Shown one piece after another: positions 5,132 through 6,550 of a stretch of DNA of 6,550 bases. Position 1 is the stretch's first letter, and the number at the start of each line of letters is the position of its first letter. The stretch covers positions 1-6,550 of the forward strand of contig CAJMPE010000114.1 of NCBI GenBank assembly GCA_905215275.1. Direction: 5' to 3'. The notes under the pieces were generated by a model. The model was not told the DNA's origin and did not search any database. It worked only from the letters and a program-made list of their open reading frames with translations. The position numbers and the translations under genes are program-made. The DNA comes from an uncultured bacterium (lineage in GTDB: Bacteria; Actinomycetota; Coriobacteriia; Coriobacteriales; Coriobacteriaceae).

Positions 5132-6453
5132 GGCTTTTCAGCCGCACGCTGGCTCTCGAACCTTGCCTGATTCTCAATGCGCAGGCGGTACTCGCGTTCC
5201 GCAAGACGAGCCTCGTCCGCAAGGCGCTGAAGCTCAGCCCTTCTGTCGTTGAGCCTGCGCATCGCGTCCATGTCCCTCGCCGCATCATGGGCAAGCATTT
5301 CGATGCGGGCCTTCGTGCGCTCGAGCTCGATGAAGGCCTTCCTTACCTCAAGGCGGGCGCCCTCCTCGGGCGTGCCCGTCGAGAGCTCCTCGGTGAGGAG
5401 CTCCTCATAATAGGAAAGGCTGGCACTCTCTCCGAGCCTCATGAGAAGGGAAGCAGGATTGACGCAGCCTCCTTCCTCGTCCTCTGCCGCCGCTGCGCGC
5501 CAGACCTCGATGATGCGTTCGGCGGCGGGATGCGTGCTAGACAGGAACTTCTCCTCGATCGAGTGGCTGAATTCGCTCACGAGATGAGGATAGGAAAGGA
5601 GGCACTGGAGCATGCGCTCCCTAACGTCCTTGACGCGAACTCGAGGCTCGGGTGCGGGCTTCACGGGCCAGCGGGAAAAGCGGTCGTCACGCCTGCGGGC
5701 AAAGCCGCCGCGCCCCTGCTGCCGGCCGCCATCGAAGGACGGTCTGGAGGGAGCGGCACCGGCGAGTCCGTACTGGCGCTCGATGTCATCCGCCTGCAGG
5801 CGGGTGATGCCCGCAAGCTCGCGGATGAATGCAAGCCGCAGGATGGGCGCATGCTGCATCGAGAGCACCCAGGGCTTGGCCTCGGCCACGAGCTTCGCAC
5901 GCTCCTCGGCGTACATGAGCTCCTTTCCTTCGAGAAGGAGCTTCTTCATGAAGTCCGTGAGTCCATAGGCCTTTTCAATCTGGCGCTCGAAACCCTCAGC
6001 GCCCTCCGCCTTGATGAGGCTGTCGGGATCGTGCTCGGGCGGCAGGATGATGAAGCCCGCCTTCTGCACGTCCGTGATGACGGGCAGGGCCGCCTCAAGC
6101 GCACGACGCGCAGCCTTGCGGCCGGCGGCGTCGCCGTCGAACGAGAAGTAGACGCTGTCGGTGAGCTTGAAGAGCTTCCTGACATGCTCGGGCGTGATCG
6201 ACGTACCGAGTGCGGCGACGGCCTCCTCGAACCCGGCCTGCGAAAGCTGGATCACGTCCATGTAGTCCTCGCAGACGATGGCGCGGCCCTTGCCGTAGAT
6301 CGCCTCCCTGCCTTCGAAATAGCCGTAGAGCTCGCTGCCCTTGTGGTAGACCGGCGTTTCGGGACTGTTGAGGTACTTGGGCTGCTCGTCGCCGTTCATC
6401 GTGCGGGCGCCGAAACCGATCACAAGCCCCTTGGCGTTGCGGATCGGGAACAT
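4996..6453 (-). CDS. dnaG: DNA primase DnaG, lacking its N-terminal part, probably frameshifted at the end
   Basis: DnaG makes RNA primers at the replication fork and is recruited by the DnaB helicase. From the ATG in GRIMFPIRNAKG the frame has the core block VIGFGARTMNGDEQPKYLNS and PETPVYHKGSELYG (11-44). The TOPRIM fold follows: E62 in CEDYMDV, and D106/D108 in SFDGDAAGRKAARRALEA, the metal-binding acids, with EHDPDSL at 140-146. A Gly/Arg-rich linker comes at about 233-265, then a helical DnaB-binding domain at about 275-425. Homology continues upstream of this ATG (ARLVRNDRRYDAFRG), so the ATG is not the real start. The frame meets TAA at 6535-6537. The zinc finger and the first half of the catalytic core, roughly 220 residues in E. 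coli DnaG, are not encoded here. The last 40 or so residues look out of frame. As it stands it should not be a working primase. Confidence 0.85.
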   Translation of the reverse strand: MFPIRNAKGLVIGFGARTMNGDEQPKYLNSPETPVYHKGSELYGYFEGREAIYGKGRAIVCEDYMDVIQLSQAGFEEAVAALGTSITPEHVRKLFKLTDSVYFSFDGDAAGRKAARRALEAALPVITDVQKAGFIILPPEHDPDSLIKAEGAEGFERQIEKAYGLTDFMKKLLLEGKELMYAEERAKLVAEAKPWVLSMQHAPILRLAFIRELAGITRLQADDIERQYGLAGAAPSRPSFDGGRQQGRGGFARRRDDRFSRWPVKPAPEPRVRVKDVRERMLQCLLSYPHLVSEFSHSIEEKFLSSTHPAAERIIEVWRAAAAEDEEGGCVNPASLLMRLGESASLSYYEELLTEELSTGTPEEGARLEVRKAFIELERTKARIEMLAHDAARDMDAMRRLNDRRAELQRLADEARLAEREYRLRIENQARFESQRAAEKPWGGESAPFRPIRSSRSYSASSGATRGLLPSRASRPRLREPPVFP

Positions 6454-6550
6454 GATGCGCCCTCTGAACGCATCGTAGCGCCTGTCGTTCCTGACCAGCC
6501 GGGCGGTGCCAGAAGAACAAAGTTCCTGGAGACTTTAGACCGCATCATTC

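Noticed and set aside
6495..6515. APPGW, as in the DnaG segment IGFAPPGW, in another minus-strand frame
   Set aside because: In DnaG this segment lies about 35 residues before the RFRERVMFPI block, but here it overlaps the bases encoding ARLVRND just before that block, so it is a coincidence of frame.
22..6516. GTTCTTCTGG shared by the left edge (22-31, plus) and the right edge (6507-6516, minus)
   Set aside because: A 10-bp match between two places in 6.5 kb is expected by chance many times; the flanking bases do not extend it convincingly.
1..6550. CRISPR arrays, tRNA or rRNA genes, defence systems, toxin-antitoxin pairs
   Set aside because: I looked for regular direct repeats, cloverleaf structures and small gene pairs on both strands and saw none.

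Overview
The window looks like a piece of a GC-rich Gram-negative chromosome, probably a betaproteobacterium. A Sutterella/Parasutterella-type gut Burkholderiales is my best guess, made from protein style and codon use, not from any search. A lower-GC insertion sequence sits at the left. All recognisable genes lie on the minus strand.

Layout from right to left, in the direction of transcription. (1) Positions 6550 to about 4769 hold most of dnaG (DNA primase). It covers the second half of the catalytic core, the TOPRIM fold, the DnaB-binding C-terminal domain and a tail. The zinc-binding and N-terminal catalytic parts are absent: the frame has a TAA at 6535-6537, close to the window edge. The tail also appears frameshifted near 5110-5137, because the last part of the 4996-6453 frame is out-of-frame-like while another frame stays open to 4769. 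(2) After 53 bp comes a compact three-gene ABC importer operon of the NitT/TauT class: periplasmic binding protein (3774-4715, TTG start with a strong Shine-Dalgarno), ATPase (2960-3760) and permease (2217-2963). The ATPase and permease genes overlap by ATGA. A clear rho-independent terminator (2152-2178) ends the operon. Its substrate cannot be read from the sequence. (3) Immediately past that terminator lies a complete IS4/IS1634-type insertion sequence (56-2143, about 2.09 kb). It has 31-bp imperfect terminal inverted repeats and a 627-aa DDE transposase with an exact YREK motif. (4) The 55 bp left of the IS are AT-rich and unassigned, but stay open in one plus-strand frame that runs into the IS end.

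The most interesting structure is the 5' region of the IS. The transposase is oriented with the ABC operon, so operon read-through would enter it. Before the transposase start there is a strong intrinsic terminator (15-bp perfect stem plus T6), then a TATAAT -10 box, then a 6-bp stem that would pair the transposase Shine-Dalgarno in a read-through transcript but probably not in one started at the element's own promoter. This resembles the protection against impinging transcription known from IS10 and IS50. Another 15-position hairpin spans the transposase stop codon. No target-site duplication is visible.
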